64,000 nt of DNA from Caldicellulosiruptor changbaiensis (GTDB lineage: Bacteria; Bacillota; Thermoanaerobacteria; Caldicellulosiruptorales; Caldicellulosiruptoraceae): positions 1,032,501 to 1,096,500 of the forward strand of contig NZ_CP034791.1 in NCBI RefSeq assembly GCF_003999255.1, read 5' to 3'. The first letter of the stretch is position 1. Each line of letters opens with the position of its first letter. A program made the translations under genes and the position numbers. Shown piece by piece: positions 9,656 through 20,109 of the stretch. Below the pieces are notes generated by a model. That model ran no database searches. It worked only from the letters and a program-made list of their open reading frames with translations, and was not told the DNA's origin.

Positions 9656-10985
9656 GGGGCTTTTTTGCTATCAAGGTGTAAGTATAAATATTCCTTTCTT
9701 CGAAGAATATTTTGACAGTTCAGTTGACATATCTCATATTGATTTTGAGTCAATAGGGGAAGATTATTTCTATTTTGAAAATTCCCAAATATTGGCGTTT
9801 TGCTATGACACTCTTTTGGTCATAAAGGTGTTTGAAAATAGAATTGAGATTGAAGATGATTTCAATAAAGTGGTTGAACATGAAGGGGTTTTAGAAAAGC
9901 TCAATAAAATCTTAACGTATTTGATTGAGAAAAATGCATTTATATCAGCGCGTTTTAATTACCATGCTATAAATTTGATAGAAGACATTTACTCAACTGA
10001 TGAGCCATACATTGTATTTACTATATACAAAAAGAATTTCATAGTTGACAAAAACTTAGGGAATGGCAAAGTGCTTGTTCCCAAAGGCTTTGAGTTCAAA
10101 GGGGAAAACTTTAACAAGTTCAATGGGAAAAACCAAAAAGTCACGAGCAAGGTTTTGTACAATACTCCAAAAGATTACTATATCAGTATAGTTAAACAAG
10201 CAAAAGAGGATATAAGAAACGGAGAAATTTTTCAGATTGTACTGTCTCAAGTGATAAAGATAAAAAGCGATATTTCAACAAACCAGCTCTTTTACACAAT
10301 GAAAGAAAAGAATCCGTCTGAGTACTCTGTTGTAATAAATACCAAAGATGAGCAGATTATTTGTTTTTCACCAGAGACACTGATTAAAAAGGAGAAAAAC
10401 ATTGTAAAGACATTCCCTATTGCTGGCACATATAGAATCAATGATGGTGATGATGTTGCACAAAAAAAGATAGAGATATTAAAAGACAAGAAAGAAATCA
10501 GTGAACATGTGATGCTTGTAGACCTTGCCAGAAATGATTTGGGGAGAATCTCAAAAGCCGGCACAGTAAAAGTAGAGGAATATCTACAGATTAAAAAGCT
10601 TTATAACCTCATACACATCTATTCAGTTGTCACAGGTGAGCTTGAAGAGAAAAACCTTGTAAAAGCGATACTTTCAGTATTTCCAGCAGGCACGCTGACA
10701 GGTGCACCAAAGGTAAGAGCAATGCAACTAATAGAAAAATATGAAAGGCAAAGACGCGGACTTTATGGAGGTGCGATAGGTTACATCTTCAAAGATTGTT
10801 TTGACTTAGCAATTGCAATCAGAATGGCCATAAAGGACAAGAGGGAAAGTACATTTCTACTTCAAAGTGGAGCTGGAATTGTTAACCTTTCTGTTCCTGA
10901 GAATGAATACCAAGAGTGTTTGACAAAGCTGAGAGCTTTTTTGAAAATTATGGAGGTGGATGAAAATGATATTGTTAATAGATAA
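9636..10985 (+). CDS. trpE: Anthranilate synthase component I
   Basis: The enzyme makes anthranilate from chorismate with TrpG. PIAGT (about residue 260) carries the Ala typical of TrpE rather than the Lys of PabB. Other motifs are HVMLVDLARNDLGRIS, FPAGTLTGAPKVRAMQLIE (about 349) and LQSGAGIV. At about 449 residues it is short at the N-terminus: the LLES tryptophan-binding motif is not visible, and NPSPYMF reads NPSEYSV. The start is uncertain. ATG 9636 has AAGGTGG 5 bases upstream but lies before the attenuator, so the terminator would fall in codons 2-11. After the terminator AAGGTG (9673) precedes only ATA/ATT codons. Confidence 0.92.
   Translation: MRPDSSSGLFCYQGVSINIPFFEEYFDSSVDISHIDFESIGEDYFYFENSQILAFCYDTLLVIKVFENRIEIEDDFNKVVEHEGVLEKLNKILTYLIEKNAFISARFNYHAINLIEDIYSTDEPYIVFTIYKKNFIVDKNLGNGKVLVPKGFEFKGENFNKFNGKNQKVTSKVLYNTPKDYYISIVKQAKEDIRNGEIFQIVLSQVIKIKSDISTNQLFYTMKEKNPSEYSVVINTKDEQIICFSPETLIKKEKNIVKTFPIAGTYRINDGDDVAQKKIEILKDKKEISEHVMLVDLARNDLGRISKAGTVKVEEYLQIKKLYNLIHIYSVVTGELEEKNLVKAILSVFPAGTLTGAPKVRAMQLIEKYERQRRGLYGGAIGYIFKDCFDLAIAIRMAIKDKRESTFLLQSGAGIVNLSVPENEYQECLTKLRAFLKIMEVDENDIVNR
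9640..9666 (+). terminator. trp attenuator terminator
   Basis: GCCCCGAT (9640-9647) pairs with ATCGGGGC (9653-9660) around a 5-base loop, followed by TTTTTT (9661-9666). It is a strong rho-independent terminator between the leader and trpE. It should form when tryptophan-loaded TRAP masks the antiterminator. Confidence 0.9.
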
Positions 10986-11577
10986 CTACGATTCATTTAC
11001 ATTTAATATTTATCAGATGATTGCAAGCAAAACTCAGGTAGTAGTTTTTAGAAACGACAAGGTTACAATTGACACCATACAAAAACTAAACCCTGCAGGA
11101 ATAATAATCTCACCTGGGCCAGGAAGCCCCAAAGATGCAGGTATTTCATCAGAGGTAGTAAAGAAGTTCGCGGGGGTAGTCCCAATATTGGGGGTATGTT
11201 TGGGACATCAGGTGATAGGCGAATGTTTTGGAGCAAAAGTTGTGCATGCAAAATCTATATACCATGGGATGAGGTCTCGAGTTGACTTATTAGAAGCAGG
11301 TAAAAGAAGTCCACTTTACAAAGGTGTGCCAGACAGGTTCTTTGCAGGCAGATACCATTCTTTGGTTGTAGAAAAGACAGCATCATTGCAGGGACTCGAA
11401 ATAGCAGCAGTAAGTGAAGATGGTGAGGTTATGTCAATTTTGAATGATGAGCTAAAAATATATGGAATTCAATTTCACCCTGAATCAATATTGACACCTG
11501 ATGGGGAAAAGATATTACAGAACTTTTTAGATTTGTGTTATGGGCAGGTGAAAGAAGATGCTCAAAGAAGCGCTTGA
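10966..11577 (+). CDS. trpG: Anthranilate synthase component II (glutamine amidotransferase)
   Basis: The 203-residue amidotransferase supplies ammonia to TrpE. Class I GATase motifs are present: [12 protein letters not shown] at the start, SPGPGSP (about 50), the catalytic Cys in GVCLGHQ (about 79) and QFHPESI with the catalytic His (about 170). ATG 10966 has GGAGG 9 bases upstream; an in-frame ATG at 10960 is too close to it. The gene overlaps trpE by 20 bases. Such an enzyme may also serve p-aminobenzoate synthesis, as in B. subtilis. Confidence 0.95.
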   Translation: MILLIDNYDSFTFNIYQMIASKTQVVVFRNDKVTIDTIQKLNPAGIIISPGPGSPKDAGISSEVVKKFAGVVPILGVCLGHQVIGECFGAKVVHAKSIYHGMRSRVDLLEAGKRSPLYKGVPDRFFAGRYHSLVVEKTASLQGLEIAAVSEDGEVMSILNDELKIYGIQFHPESILTPDGEKILQNFLDLCYGQVKEDAQRSA

Positions 11578-12568
11578 GGTTATAACAGCAAAAAAAGATT
11601 TGGATTATGTCCAAGTAAAAAGACTTTTGGAAAGCATACTTGATGGCGAGCTTGATGAGATAAAGTTTGGAGCTTTTTTGGCAGCACTTAAAACAAAAGG
11701 AGAGACAAAAGAAGAAATCTCTGCTTTTGTTGATGCATTTTATGAAAAGGCTCAAAAGATTGAATATACTCATCCAAAGACGATAGACACATGTGGGACT
11801 GGTGGAGATGGCAAAGGTACATTCAATATTTCAACTGCAAGTGCGATAGTTCTCAGCTGCTTTGATTTAAAGGTTGCAAAACATGGTAACAGAAGTATTA
11901 CGAGCAATTCTGGTTCTGCAGATATTTTAGAAAATTTAGGCATAGATATCCAGGCACCACCCCAAAGAATTTTAGAAGGTTTGGAAAAGCTCAATTTTGC
12001 GTTTTTATTTGCTCCCAAGTACCATCCAGCAACGAAAAAAGTGGCAACTGTAAGAAAGTCACTTGGCATAAGAACAGTTTTTAACATCTTAGGTCCACTT
12101 TTGAACCCTGTAAGTTTGAACTATCAAGTTGTTGGTGCTTTTGATTTTGAAGCACAGGAAAAGATAGCTTCTGTTTTGAAAGGAAGAAGAAAAAGGGCGG
12201 CTGTTATTCACAGTCTTGATGGGCTTGATGAAATTTCGGTTTCACAGAAAACAAGAGTTTTAGAGTTGCAAGGTGATAATATCAAAGAATACTACATAGA
12301 CCCAAAAGAGTATGGTATAGAGTACACACTTGATGATATTAAAGGATATACCCCGCAAGAGAATGCGAAAATTTTTATGAGTATTTTAAATGGTGAGGTT
12401 TCTGCTTATTATTGGGCAGTTGTTCTAAATTCTGCTTTTGCTCTTTATATTGCCGAGGTTGCAAATGATATTGAAGAAGGTATTGCCTTGTGCCAAAGTG
12501 CAATAAAAAAGGGTGATGCGATGTTAAAGCTTAAAGATTTGCAACAACACTATAAAGTGGGGGCTTAA
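11558..12568 (+). CDS. trpD: Anthranilate phosphoribosyltransferase
   Basis: The 336-residue enzyme joins anthranilate to PRPP. It carries [15 protein letters not shown] (about 72-86) for PRPP and Mg2+ binding, [18 protein letters not shown] (about 107-124) and [10 protein letters not shown] (about 149). Length and motifs are typical of the family. It overlaps trpG by 20 bases, which implies translational coupling. Confidence 0.95.
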   Translation: MLKEALEVITAKKDLDYVQVKRLLESILDGELDEIKFGAFLAALKTKGETKEEISAFVDAFYEKAQKIEYTHPKTIDTCGTGGDGKGTFNISTASAIVLSCFDLKVAKHGNRSITSNSGSADILENLGIDIQAPPQRILEGLEKLNFAFLFAPKYHPATKKVATVRKSLGIRTVFNILGPLLNPVSLNYQVVGAFDFEAQEKIASVLKGRRKRAAVIHSLDGLDEISVSQKTRVLELQGDNIKEYYIDPKEYGIEYTLDDIKGYTPQENAKIFMSILNGEVSAYYWAVVLNSAFALYIAEVANDIEEGIALCQSAIKKGDAMLKLKDLQQHYKVGA

Positions 12569-12572
12569 AAAA

Positions 12573-13355
12573 GTGAGTGTACTTGAAAAGATATTAGAGG
12601 TCAAGAAGAAAGAAGTCGAAAAGTGCAAACAATTAGTTCCAGTTGAAAAAATGAAGAAATTAGCTATTGAAAAGTGCACTTCTACATCTTGTGAGAACAA
12701 GTTCAGGAATATCTTTAAAAAAGAGAATTTTTGTATCATTGGTGAAATAAAGCGTGCATCTCCATCTGAAGGTATAATTTCTGAAAATGTTGATGTCAAA
12801 GGAATCGCAAAGCTTTACGAGAGCTTAGGGTTTTTTGCAATATCTGTGCTGACAGAAAAGAACTTTTTCAAGGGATCTGAACAGGACTTGATGGATGTCA
12901 AAAGTGCTACTTCTCTTCCTATTTTGAGGAAGGATTTCATCATCGACATATGGCAGCTGTACCAGACAAAGATGATAGGTGCAGATGCCGCTTTGCTTAT
13001 CACAAAAGCCTTGGGTAATAAGCAGCTCAGCATTTTTATAAAGGTGTTAGAGATTCTTGACATTGTTCCTCTTGTTGAAGTTGAAAACGAATATGAGATT
13101 GAAAAAGCTTTAAATAGCGGGGCTAAATTGATAGGGATTAATAACAGAAATTTGGATGATTTAACAATTGACCTTAAAAAAACAGAAAGACTTTTAAAAT
13201 ATATTCCAAAAGATGTAGCAGTTATAAGCGAAAGTGGGATAAAATCAAGAGAAGACTTTGAGTATATCCGTTCTTTGGGTGTGGATGGCTGTCTTATAGG
13301 AACATCTTTTATGAAAACTCAAAATCCGATCGAGATAATTGGTGAGAGAATATGA
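12573..13355 (+). CDS. trpC: Indole-3-glycerol phosphate synthase
   Basis: The 260-residue TIM-barrel enzyme closes the indole ring. It has IIGEIKRASPSEG with the catalytic Lys (about 52), LTEKNFFKGS (about 90), LRKDFIID (about 112), LVEVENE (about 163), GINNRNLDDLTID (about 183) and SESGIKSREDFEY (about 215). GTG is the start, four bases after the trpD stop, with only a weak upstream ribosome site, so coupling to trpD is likely. Confidence 0.95.
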   Translation: MSVLEKILEVKKKEVEKCKQLVPVEKMKKLAIEKCTSTSCENKFRNIFKKENFCIIGEIKRASPSEGIISENVDVKGIAKLYESLGFFAISVLTEKNFFKGSEQDLMDVKSATSLPILRKDFIIDIWQLYQTKMIGADAALLITKALGNKQLSIFIKVLEILDIVPLVEVENEYEIEKALNSGAKLIGINNRNLDDLTIDLKKTERLLKYIPKDVAVISESGIKSREDFEYIRSLGVDGCLIGTSFMKTQNPIEIIGERI

Positions 13356-13951
13356 TAGTAAAGTTCTGCGGAATAAGAAGAGAAGAAGATGTTGAGTACT
13401 GCAACATCTTAAATCCCACTATGATAGGCTTGATCTTTGCCGACAGTCCAAGGAAAGTTGAAAAAGACACTGCAAAGAGATTGCTGGCTATGAAAAATCC
13501 TTCTATAAAATCAGTTGGAGTTTTCAAGAACCAAACTCTCAGCGAAGTCTTAAGTATCAGTAAAGATTTAAAACTTGACTTTATACAACTACATGGCAAT
13601 GAAAGTATCGAGTTTATCACATACTTAAAAAGCCAAGGTTTCAAGATTATTAAAGCAGTCGAGGTAGAGAAGGTAAATGACATTGAAAGATCAAAAATTT
13701 ATAAGGACATAGTAGACTTTATCCTTCTTGACAGACCAAAGGGAAAGGAGATAGATATAGTTCAGCTTGCAAAAAATGCCGATTTTGATTTTATCATTGC
13801 AGGGGGAATTACGCCTGAAAATGTTGAAAGGTATCTTGCCCTTAATCCTCTTGGGATTGATATCAGTTCAGGGATAGAGACGAATGGATTTAAAGATTTT
13901 AATAAAATGAGGGCTATCGTAGAAAAATTAACAAAAATACAAGGTTGGTGA
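13352..13951 (+). CDS. trpF: Phosphoribosylanthranilate isomerase
   Basis: The 199-residue TIM-barrel isomerase converts phosphoribosylanthranilate to CdRP. It shows [11 protein letters not shown] with the catalytic Cys (residue 5), [20 protein letters not shown] (about 74), FILLDRPKG with the catalytic Asp (about 124) and [10 protein letters not shown] (about 148). It shares ATGA with the end of trpC. Confidence 0.94.
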   Translation: MIVKFCGIRREEDVEYCNILNPTMIGLIFADSPRKVEKDTAKRLLAMKNPSIKSVGVFKNQTLSEVLSISKDLKLDFIQLHGNESIEFITYLKSQGFKIIKAVEVEKVNDIERSKIYKDIVDFILLDRPKGKEIDIVQLAKNADFDFIIAGGITPENVERYLALNPLGIDISSGIETNGFKDFNKMRAIVEKLTKIQGW

Positions 13952-13959
13952 AGTTAAGA

Positions 13960-15135
13960 ATGGATAGGTATTTTGGCAGGTTTGGTGGTATGTATGCGCC
14001 AGAGGTTTTGATGCCAGCACTGCTTCAGATAGAAAAAGAGTTTGAAAGGTTAATTGAAGACGAGAATTTTAAATCTGAATATGAGTTTTATCTCAAAAAC
14101 TATGTTGGAAGACCATCTCCACTCTACTTTGCAAAGAATCTGAGTAAACACCTTGGTGTCAAGATATACCTAAAAAGAGAAGATCTGAACCACACAGGTG
14201 CTCATAAGATAAACAACTGTATAGGCCAGGCACTTTTAGCAAAGCACATGGGCAAAAAGAGAATCATCGCCGAAACAGGTGCGGGTCAGCACGGTGTTGC
14301 AACAGCTACCGTCGCAGCTCTTTTTGGCATGGAATGTGAGATATTCATGGGCGAAGAGGATGCAAAAAGGCAGTATCATAATGTGCAAAGAATGAAGATG
14401 CTTGGCAGCAGTGTCAGAGTAGTTGACAAAGGTAGCAAAACGTTAAAAGATGCTATAAACGAAGCAATGCGTGACTGGAGTGAGACATATGATTACACTT
14501 TTTATCTTTTTGGTACCGCTGCAGGACCACATCCTTTTCCAAGGATAGTAAGGTATTTTCAAAGTGTCATTGGCAATGAAACAAAAAAGCAAATATTAGA
14601 GCAAGAGGGAAGACTACCTGACTATGTTTTTGCATGTGTGGGTGGTGGGTCAAACGCAATTGGTATTTTTTCTGCCTTTTTAAATGAGCCTGAGGTAAAG
14701 CTGATAGGTGTTGAAGGTGCAGGCGAAGGTGTGAATACCGGAAAGACTGCTGCAACACTTTGCAGCGGCTCTGTTGGCATCCTTCATGGTGCAAAGACGT
14801 ATGTACTGCAGGATGAAGATGGCCAGATTTTAAACACACATTCAATATCAGCAGGTCTTGACTATCCAGGGGTTGGTCCTGAACACGCTTACTTAAAAGA
14901 GATAGGAAGAGTTGAGTATGTGGGGATAGAAGATGAAAAGGCAGTAGAGGCATTTTTGCTTTTGTGTAAGCTGGAAGGGATTATTCCTGCTTTAGAGAGC
15001 TCTCATGCCATTGCAGAGGTTGTAAGAAGGGCAAGAAATGGTATGTTCAAAAAAGACGATGTGGTTGTTATAAATCTTTCTGGAAGAGGAGATAAGGATA
15101 TTGCTACTATTTTACAGTTTTGGAGGGAAGATTAA
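13960..15135 (+). CDS. trpB: Tryptophan synthase beta chain
   Basis: The 391-residue PLP enzyme condenses indole with serine. It has [15 protein letters not shown] with the PLP lysine (about 80-85), [15 protein letters not shown] with the catalytic Glu (about 105), [10 protein letters not shown] phosphate loop (about 228) and LSGRGDKD near the end. It is the standard TrpB1 type that works with TrpA. ATG 13960 is preferred; a GTG at 13948 is an alternative. The start lies eight bases past the trpF stop. Confidence 0.96.
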   Translation: MDRYFGRFGGMYAPEVLMPALLQIEKEFERLIEDENFKSEYEFYLKNYVGRPSPLYFAKNLSKHLGVKIYLKREDLNHTGAHKINNCIGQALLAKHMGKKRIIAETGAGQHGVATATVAALFGMECEIFMGEEDAKRQYHNVQRMKMLGSSVRVVDKGSKTLKDAINEAMRDWSETYDYTFYLFGTAAGPHPFPRIVRYFQSVIGNETKKQILEQEGRLPDYVFACVGGGSNAIGIFSAFLNEPEVKLIGVEGAGEGVNTGKTAATLCSGSVGILHGAKTYVLQDEDGQILNTHSISAGLDYPGVGPEHAYLKEIGRVEYVGIEDEKAVEAFLLLCKLEGIIPALESSHAIAEVVRRARNGMFKKDDVVVINLSGRGDKDIATILQFWRED

Positions 15136-15137
15136 AG

Positions 15138-15899
15138 GTGAGTTTGATTGATAAGAAATTTGAGGATCTAAAATCGAAGGGGAAAAAGGCATTTATTGGT
15201 TATACAACATTTGGCTATCCAACTAAGGAGGAAACTCTTGAGTATATAAAGCTTATCTATTCTTATGTAGATGTTTTGGAGCTTGGCTTTCCATTTTCTG
15301 ATCCTATTGCAGATGGTGAGGTTATTCAAAGAGCGTCTGTTAAGGCCTTGAAAGAAGGTGTAAAATTAGACCATCTTTTTTATAGCATAGAAAAGTTTAA
15401 AAAGGACAAGCCCATTGCAATAATGCTTTATGCAAACACAGTTTACAAAAGGGGAATTGAAAAGTTTTTCAAAGACTGCAAAGACTTTGGTGCAGATGCA
15501 GTGATTATACCTGATGTTTCGTATGAAGAAAGCGCTGAGTTTAAGGATGCTTGCAGGGAAAATGGAGTGCATTATATTGACCTTGTATCTATAAGCTCAA
15601 TTGAAAGAGCAAAAATGATTGCAAGAACTTCAAAAGGGTTTGTTTACTGTGTTACAAGAAAAGGTGTTACAGGCTTTAAAGGCGAAATTGACAAAAGCAT
15701 TTATGAACTATTAAGTGAACTAAAAAAAGTTACTTCAACACCCCTGGCAGTAGGATTTGGAATCAAGAGCAAAGAAGATGTGCTGAGGTTTAAAGACTTA
15801 GCAGATGGCATTGTCATTGGAAGCGCTATTATAAATAAGATTGATGAGGGGAAGGAAAATTTGGTTAGATTCTTAGAAACAATTAGAAGTGTTTTATAG
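15138..15899 (+). CDS. trpA: Tryptophan synthase alpha chain
   Basis: The 253-residue TIM barrel splits indole-3-glycerol phosphate. It has ELGFPFSDPIADGEVIQRA with the catalytic Glu and Asp (about 42-56), YANTVYKRG (about 97), IPDVSYEE (about 125) and GFGIKSKEDV (about 208). GTG 15138 is chosen, two bases after the trpB stop, with GGAGG 11 bases upstream; a TTG at 15120 would overlap trpB. It is the last gene of the seven-gene operon. Confidence 0.94.
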   Translation: MSLIDKKFEDLKSKGKKAFIGYTTFGYPTKEETLEYIKLIYSYVDVLELGFPFSDPIADGEVIQRASVKALKEGVKLDHLFYSIEKFKKDKPIAIMLYANTVYKRGIEKFFKDCKDFGADAVIIPDVSYEESAEFKDACRENGVHYIDLVSISSIERAKMIARTSKGFVYCVTRKGVTGFKGEIDKSIYELLSELKKVTSTPLAVGFGIKSKEDVLRFKDLADGIVIGSAIINKIDEGKENLVRFLETIRSVL

Positions 15900-15914
15900 A
15901 AAACAAAACAATTA

Positions 15915-15959
15915 GGGCTCCATATCAGTTTTTTTAGTTGTTGATATGAAGCCCTTTTT
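15915..15959 (+). terminator. trp operon terminator, convergent with argF
   Basis: GGGCTCCATATCA (15915-15927) pairs with TGATATGAAGCCC (15942-15954) apart from one mismatch, and TTTTT follows. It ends trpEGDCFBA. On the minus strand the same stem lies past the argF stop, followed by a poorer T-rich run, so it may act in both directions. Confidence 0.85.
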
Positions 15960-15968
15960 CAAATTATT

Positions 15969-16895
15969 TCATATTCTTCCCAAACACACAAACACCATAA
16001 TAGCCTTGTGAGCATGAAGCCTGTTTTCGGCCTCATCAAAAACTTTGGATTGAGGACCGTCAATAACCTCAGGAGTAACTTCAAAACCTCTATAAGCGGG
16101 AAGACAGTGCAAGAATATTGCATCCTCTTTTGCAAGTTTCATTAGCTCTTGAGTTACCTGGTAACCTTCAAAATCTTTTATCCTCTTTTCTTTTTCCTCT
16201 TCTTGCCCCATCGAAACCCACGTGTCTGTGTAGACAACATCTGCATCTTTTACAGCCTCTTTTGGATTGTCGGTAAATATAAGATTGCTACCACTTCTCT
16301 TTGCCTCATCTTTAGCAAAGTCAACAACTTCTTTTTTTATTTCATATCCTTTTGGTGTTGCCACTGCTATATCAAGTCCAAGTTTACTTGCACCTACCAA
16401 AAGTGTTGCTGCAACATTATTTCCATCGCCAACGTAGGCAATTTTCAAATCTTTTAGTCTTCCTTTTTCCTCAAAGATTGTCTGAAAATCAGCTATTATC
16501 TGAGTTGGGTGATAGTCATCTGTAAGACCATTTATAACAGGGATTGAAGAATACTTTGCAAATTCTTCAACCTCACTTTGAGCATATGTTCGAATTACAA
16601 TCAAATCAAGATACCTTGACAAAACCTTTGCAGTATCTCCTATTGTCTCACCGCGACCAAGCTGCAAGTCATTTTTGCCAAGATAAAGCGAGTATCCACC
16701 CAGCTGATTGATTCCTACCTCAAATGATACTCTTGTTCGCGTAGAAGCCTTAGTAAAAATCAAGCCTAAAGCCTTATTTTTGAGGTAAGGAAAGAAAAAG
16801 CCTCTTTTTGCTTCACTTTTTAGCCTGCAAGCAAGGTCAACTAAGTACAGTATCTCATCTTTTGTCAAATCATTTAAGGAAAGAAAATGTCTCAT
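15969..16895 (-). CDS. argF: Ornithine carbamoyltransferase
   Basis: The 308-residue enzyme makes citrulline from ornithine and carbamoyl phosphate. It has the carbamoyl-phosphate loop STRTRVSFE (about 53-61), [17 protein letters not shown] (about 80-96), [16 protein letters not shown] (about 126-141), [12 protein letters not shown] (about 222) and HCLPAYRG (about 264). The start overlaps the carB end by 26 bases, so it is translated with the carbamoyl-phosphate synthase that supplies its substrate. Confidence 0.96.
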   Translation of the reverse strand: MRHFLSLNDLTKDEILYLVDLACRLKSEAKRGFFFPYLKNKALGLIFTKASTRTRVSFEVGINQLGGYSLYLGKNDLQLGRGETIGDTAKVLSRYLDLIVIRTYAQSEVEEFAKYSSIPVINGLTDDYHPTQIIADFQTIFEEKGRLKDLKIAYVGDGNNVAATLLVGASKLGLDIAVATPKGYEIKKEVVDFAKDEAKRSGSNLIFTDNPKEAVKDADVVYTDTWVSMGQEEEKEKRIKDFEGYQVTQELMKLAKEDAIFLHCLPAYRGFEVTPEVIDGPQSKVFDEAENRLHAHKAIMVFVCLGRI

Positions 16896-19800
16896 ACTGC
16901 TTCATCCTTTCTCCTTTGAATAAGTCATTTAAACAGTAGATATCCCTTTCAAGCTCATCAAGTGATGTCAGCACGTCTACATAGTAAGTTGCTGTATCTA
17001 TTGAGGTCAAGGTAGTGATGCCAAACTCAACAGAAAGTCTTCGCATTTTAAATCCAAATTCGTAATTTGAATTTTTTGATGGAATGTTTATAATAAATGA
17101 AAATTTATCTTCCATTAGCATTTTTTCAGCAATTTTCTCGTCTATAAACTGAACATTTAAACCTTTTACAATGTTTTTCATACTCTCAGGCATATATACT
17201 CTATAATTTATTTCGTATAATTTTCTTATAATTTGTAAGATTGAATCTCTTTCGCTCTCAGGTGCCATGATAAAACAGCTACCCTCTTTTACAAACTTAT
17301 GATTGGATGCAACAAAAGCTTTATAAAGAGCAACCTTAAGATTTTTAGAAATTCCAAGTACTTCACCTGTTGATTTCATCTCTGGTCCTAAATACGCATC
17401 CACTTTCGAGAGTTTTGAGAATGAAAATACAGGTGCTTTTACTGCGAAAAAGTCAGGCTCTTTTACAAGACCAGTTCTGTATCCCAAATCTTTAAGTTTT
17501 TTACCGAGTATCAATTTTGTGGCAATCTTTATCATTGGAATTCCTGTTACTTTGCTCAAGATTGGCACGGTCCTGCTTGCTCTTGGATTTACCTCGATGA
17601 CATATACATTTTCATCCTTGTCAATTACAAACTGGATATTGAAAAGTCCAACCACTTTCAAGCTACGTGCAAGTTTTATTGTATAATCAACAATCTTTTC
17701 TTTTACCCTTTCTGAAAGTGTATGAGGAGGGAAGACTGCCATACTGTCACCTGAGTGAACACCAGCTCTTTCAATGTGTTCCATAATACCAGGGATTAAA
17801 ACGTCTTCACCATCAGAAATTCCATCAACCTCTGCCTCTTTGCCAAGAATATATTTGTCAATCAAAATAGGGTGTTTTATAGAAATTTCCATTGCTGCTT
17901 TAATGTACCTTTCAAGTTCTTGTCTGTTATAGACTATTTCCATTGCCCTTCCACCAAGTACATAAGATGGTCTTACCAAAACAGGATAGCCAATCTGCTC
18001 TGCCACCTTTATTGCATCTTCTAAGTTGTAAGCAGAGCCGCCTTGGGGATAAGGTATCCCAAGAGATTTTAAAAGATTCAAAAATTTGTCTCTGTCCTCA
18101 GCGATGTCAATGCTTTCCATTGATGTTCCTAAAATCTTTACTCCATTTTTAGCAAGGTAAGAAGCCATATTGATAGCTGTCTGCCCCCCAAACTGGACAA
18201 TTACGCCCATAGGTTTTTCTTGCTTTATAATATCAAGTACGCACTCTTTTGTAAGAGGTTCAAAAAAGAGCTTGTCAGATGTGTCAAAGTCTGTTGAAAC
18301 AGTTTCAGGATTGTTGTTTATTATTATTGCCTCAACACCTTCTTCTTTGAGTGCAAATATTGAATGCACACAGCAATAGTCAAATTCAATGCCTTGCCCA
18401 ATTCTAATAGGACCAGAGCCAATAACTATTGCTTTTTTGTTTGAGCTAACCTGAAGGTCGGTTTCACTTTCATATGTTGAGTAAAAGTAGGGAGTTTTTG
18501 CCTCAAACTCACCCGCACATGTATCAACCATTTTAAATGAAGGTTTTAATTTACACTTTTCTCTTATTTCAATTACATCATCTACGTCTTCTTTTAGAAG
18601 GTTTGCAATATAAGAATCACCAAAACCAAGCCTTTTTGCCTTTTTTAAAAGGTCGTAGGGCAAAGAGTCAAGGTCATACTTTTTAAGCTGTTTTGACACC
18701 TCTACAATATTTTTGAATTTTTGTATAAAGAATAAATCAATTTTGCTAAGCTCACTTAAAAATTTGGGATCATAGTTTCTTGCCAGTGCTTCACAAATTG
18801 CAAATACCCTTTCATCATTAGGGATTTTTATATACTCCAAAAGTTCATCATCTTTCATTTCCTCAAATTTTTTAAGTCCAAGCTGGTAATTTATTTTGAC
18901 ATCTAATGAATCAATTGCTTTTAAAAATGCTTCTTCAAATGTTCTTCCGATTGCCATTACCTCGCCTGTTGATTTCATTTGTGTTCCCAATCTTCTATCA
19001 GCTTTTTCAAACTTGTCAAAAGGCCAACGTGGAACTTTTACAACTACATAGTCAATAGAAGGCTCAAAACTTGCATATGTGTTTTGAGTAATTGGATTTA
19101 TTATCTCATCAAGTGTAAGACCTATTGCAATCTTTGCTGCAATTCGAGCAATAGGGTAACCTGTTGCTTTTGATGCTAAGGCAGAAGAACGGCTCACCCT
19201 TGGATTTACTTCAATAACAACATATTCCATACTGTTTGGATTTAGGGCAAACTGCACATTGCAGCCACCTTCAATTTTGAGACTTCTGATAATATTTATT
19301 GCAGCGCTTCTCAGCATTTGATATTCTTTGTCAGAGAGCGTCTGGGATGGAGCAACAACAATACTGTCACCTGTGTGAATTCCAACTGGGTCAATGTTTT
19401 CCATGTTGCACACAGTAATACAGTTGTCTTGACTATCTCTCATCACTTCGTATTCTATTTCTTTCCACCCAAGAACGCTTTGCTCAATCAAAACCTGATG
19501 AATTAGAGAAAGTTTCAAACCTTTACTTGCGATATATTTGAGTTCTTCTTCATTATGAGCGATTCCGCCACCTGTGCCACCAAGAGTATATGCAGGGCGG
19601 ACAATTACAGGATACCCAACCTCTTTTGCAAATTCTAAAGCTTCTTCCACATTATGTGCAATGATACTCTTGGGTACTGGCTCGCCTATCTCAAGCATTG
19701 TCTTTTTGAAAAGCTCTCTGTCTTCTGCTTTTTTGATTGTTTCTAATGATGTTCCCAATAGTTTTACATTGTATTTATCAAGCACACCGGCTTCAGCTAA

Positions 19801-20103
19801 TTCAAATGCCATGTTTAAAGCAGTCTGTCCGCCAAGTCCTGCCAAAAGTCCCTGTGGCCTTTCTTTTTTTATTATTTCTTCAATATAGTCAACAGAGATT
19901 GGCTCAATATACACTCTGTCAGCTATTTCAGTGTCTGTCATAATTGTTGCTGGATTTGAGTTGACAAGTACAACCTCTATCCCTTCTTCTTTTAAAGCAC
20001 GGCAGGCCTGAGTCCCTGAATAGTCAAACTCAGCAGCCTGCCCAATTACTATTGGTCCTGAACCAATGATTAAAACCTTTTTTATATCTTCTCTCTTTGG
20101 CAT
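16870..20103 (-). CDS. carB: Carbamoyl-phosphate synthase large chain
   Basis: The 1077-residue enzyme makes carbamoyl phosphate from bicarbonate, ATP and ammonia passed from CarA. It has the usual duplicated layout. The first half (about 1-550) has [20 protein letters not shown] and an ATP-grasp domain with GGTGGGIA. The second half (about 560-940) repeats [18 protein letters not shown] and [10 protein letters not shown]. The C-terminal allosteric domain (about 945-1077) ends with the methylglyoxal-synthase-like fold. It lies between carA and argF, so the product goes at least to arginine; pyrimidine use is not excluded. Confidence 0.97.
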   Translation of the reverse strand: MPKREDIKKVLIIGSGPIVIGQAAEFDYSGTQACRALKEEGIEVVLVNSNPATIMTDTEIADRVYIEPISVDYIEEIIKKERPQGLLAGLGGQTALNMAFELAEAGVLDKYNVKLLGTSLETIKKAEDRELFKKTMLEIGEPVPKSIIAHNVEEALEFAKEVGYPVIVRPAYTLGGTGGGIAHNEEELKYIASKGLKLSLIHQVLIEQSVLGWKEIEYEVMRDSQDNCITVCNMENIDPVGIHTGDSIVVAPSQTLSDKEYQMLRSAAINIIRSLKIEGGCNVQFALNPNSMEYVVIEVNPRVSRSSALASKATGYPIARIAAKIAIGLTLDEIINPITQNTYASFEPSIDYVVVKVPRWPFDKFEKADRRLGTQMKSTGEVMAIGRTFEEAFLKAIDSLDVKINYQLGLKKFEEMKDDELLEYIKIPNDERVFAICEALARNYDPKFLSELSKIDLFFIQKFKNIVEVSKQLKKYDLDSLPYDLLKKAKRLGFGDSYIANLLKEDVDDVIEIREKCKLKPSFKMVDTCAGEFEAKTPYFYSTYESETDLQVSSNKKAIVIGSGPIRIGQGIEFDYCCVHSIFALKEEGVEAIIINNNPETVSTDFDTSDKLFFEPLTKECVLDIIKQEKPMGVIVQFGGQTAINMASYLAKNGVKILGTSMESIDIAEDRDKFLNLLKSLGIPYPQGGSAYNLEDAIKVAEQIGYPVLVRPSYVLGGRAMEIVYNRQELERYIKAAMEISIKHPILIDKYILGKEAEVDGISDGEDVLIPGIMEHIERAGVHSGDSMAVFPPHTLSERVKEKIVDYTIKLARSLKVVGLFNIQFVIDKDENVYVIEVNPRASRTVPILSKVTGIPMIKIATKLILGKKLKDLGYRTGLVKEPDFFAVKAPVFSFSKLSKVDAYLGPEMKSTGEVLGISKNLKVALYKAFVASNHKFVKEGSCFIMAPESERDSILQIIRKLYEINYRVYMPESMKNIVKGLNVQFIDEKIAEKMLMEDKFSFIINIPSKNSNYEFGFKMRRLSVEFGITTLTSIDTATYYVDVLTSLDELERDIYCLNDLFKGERMKQYETFSFLK

Positions 20104-20109
20104 CTTTTG

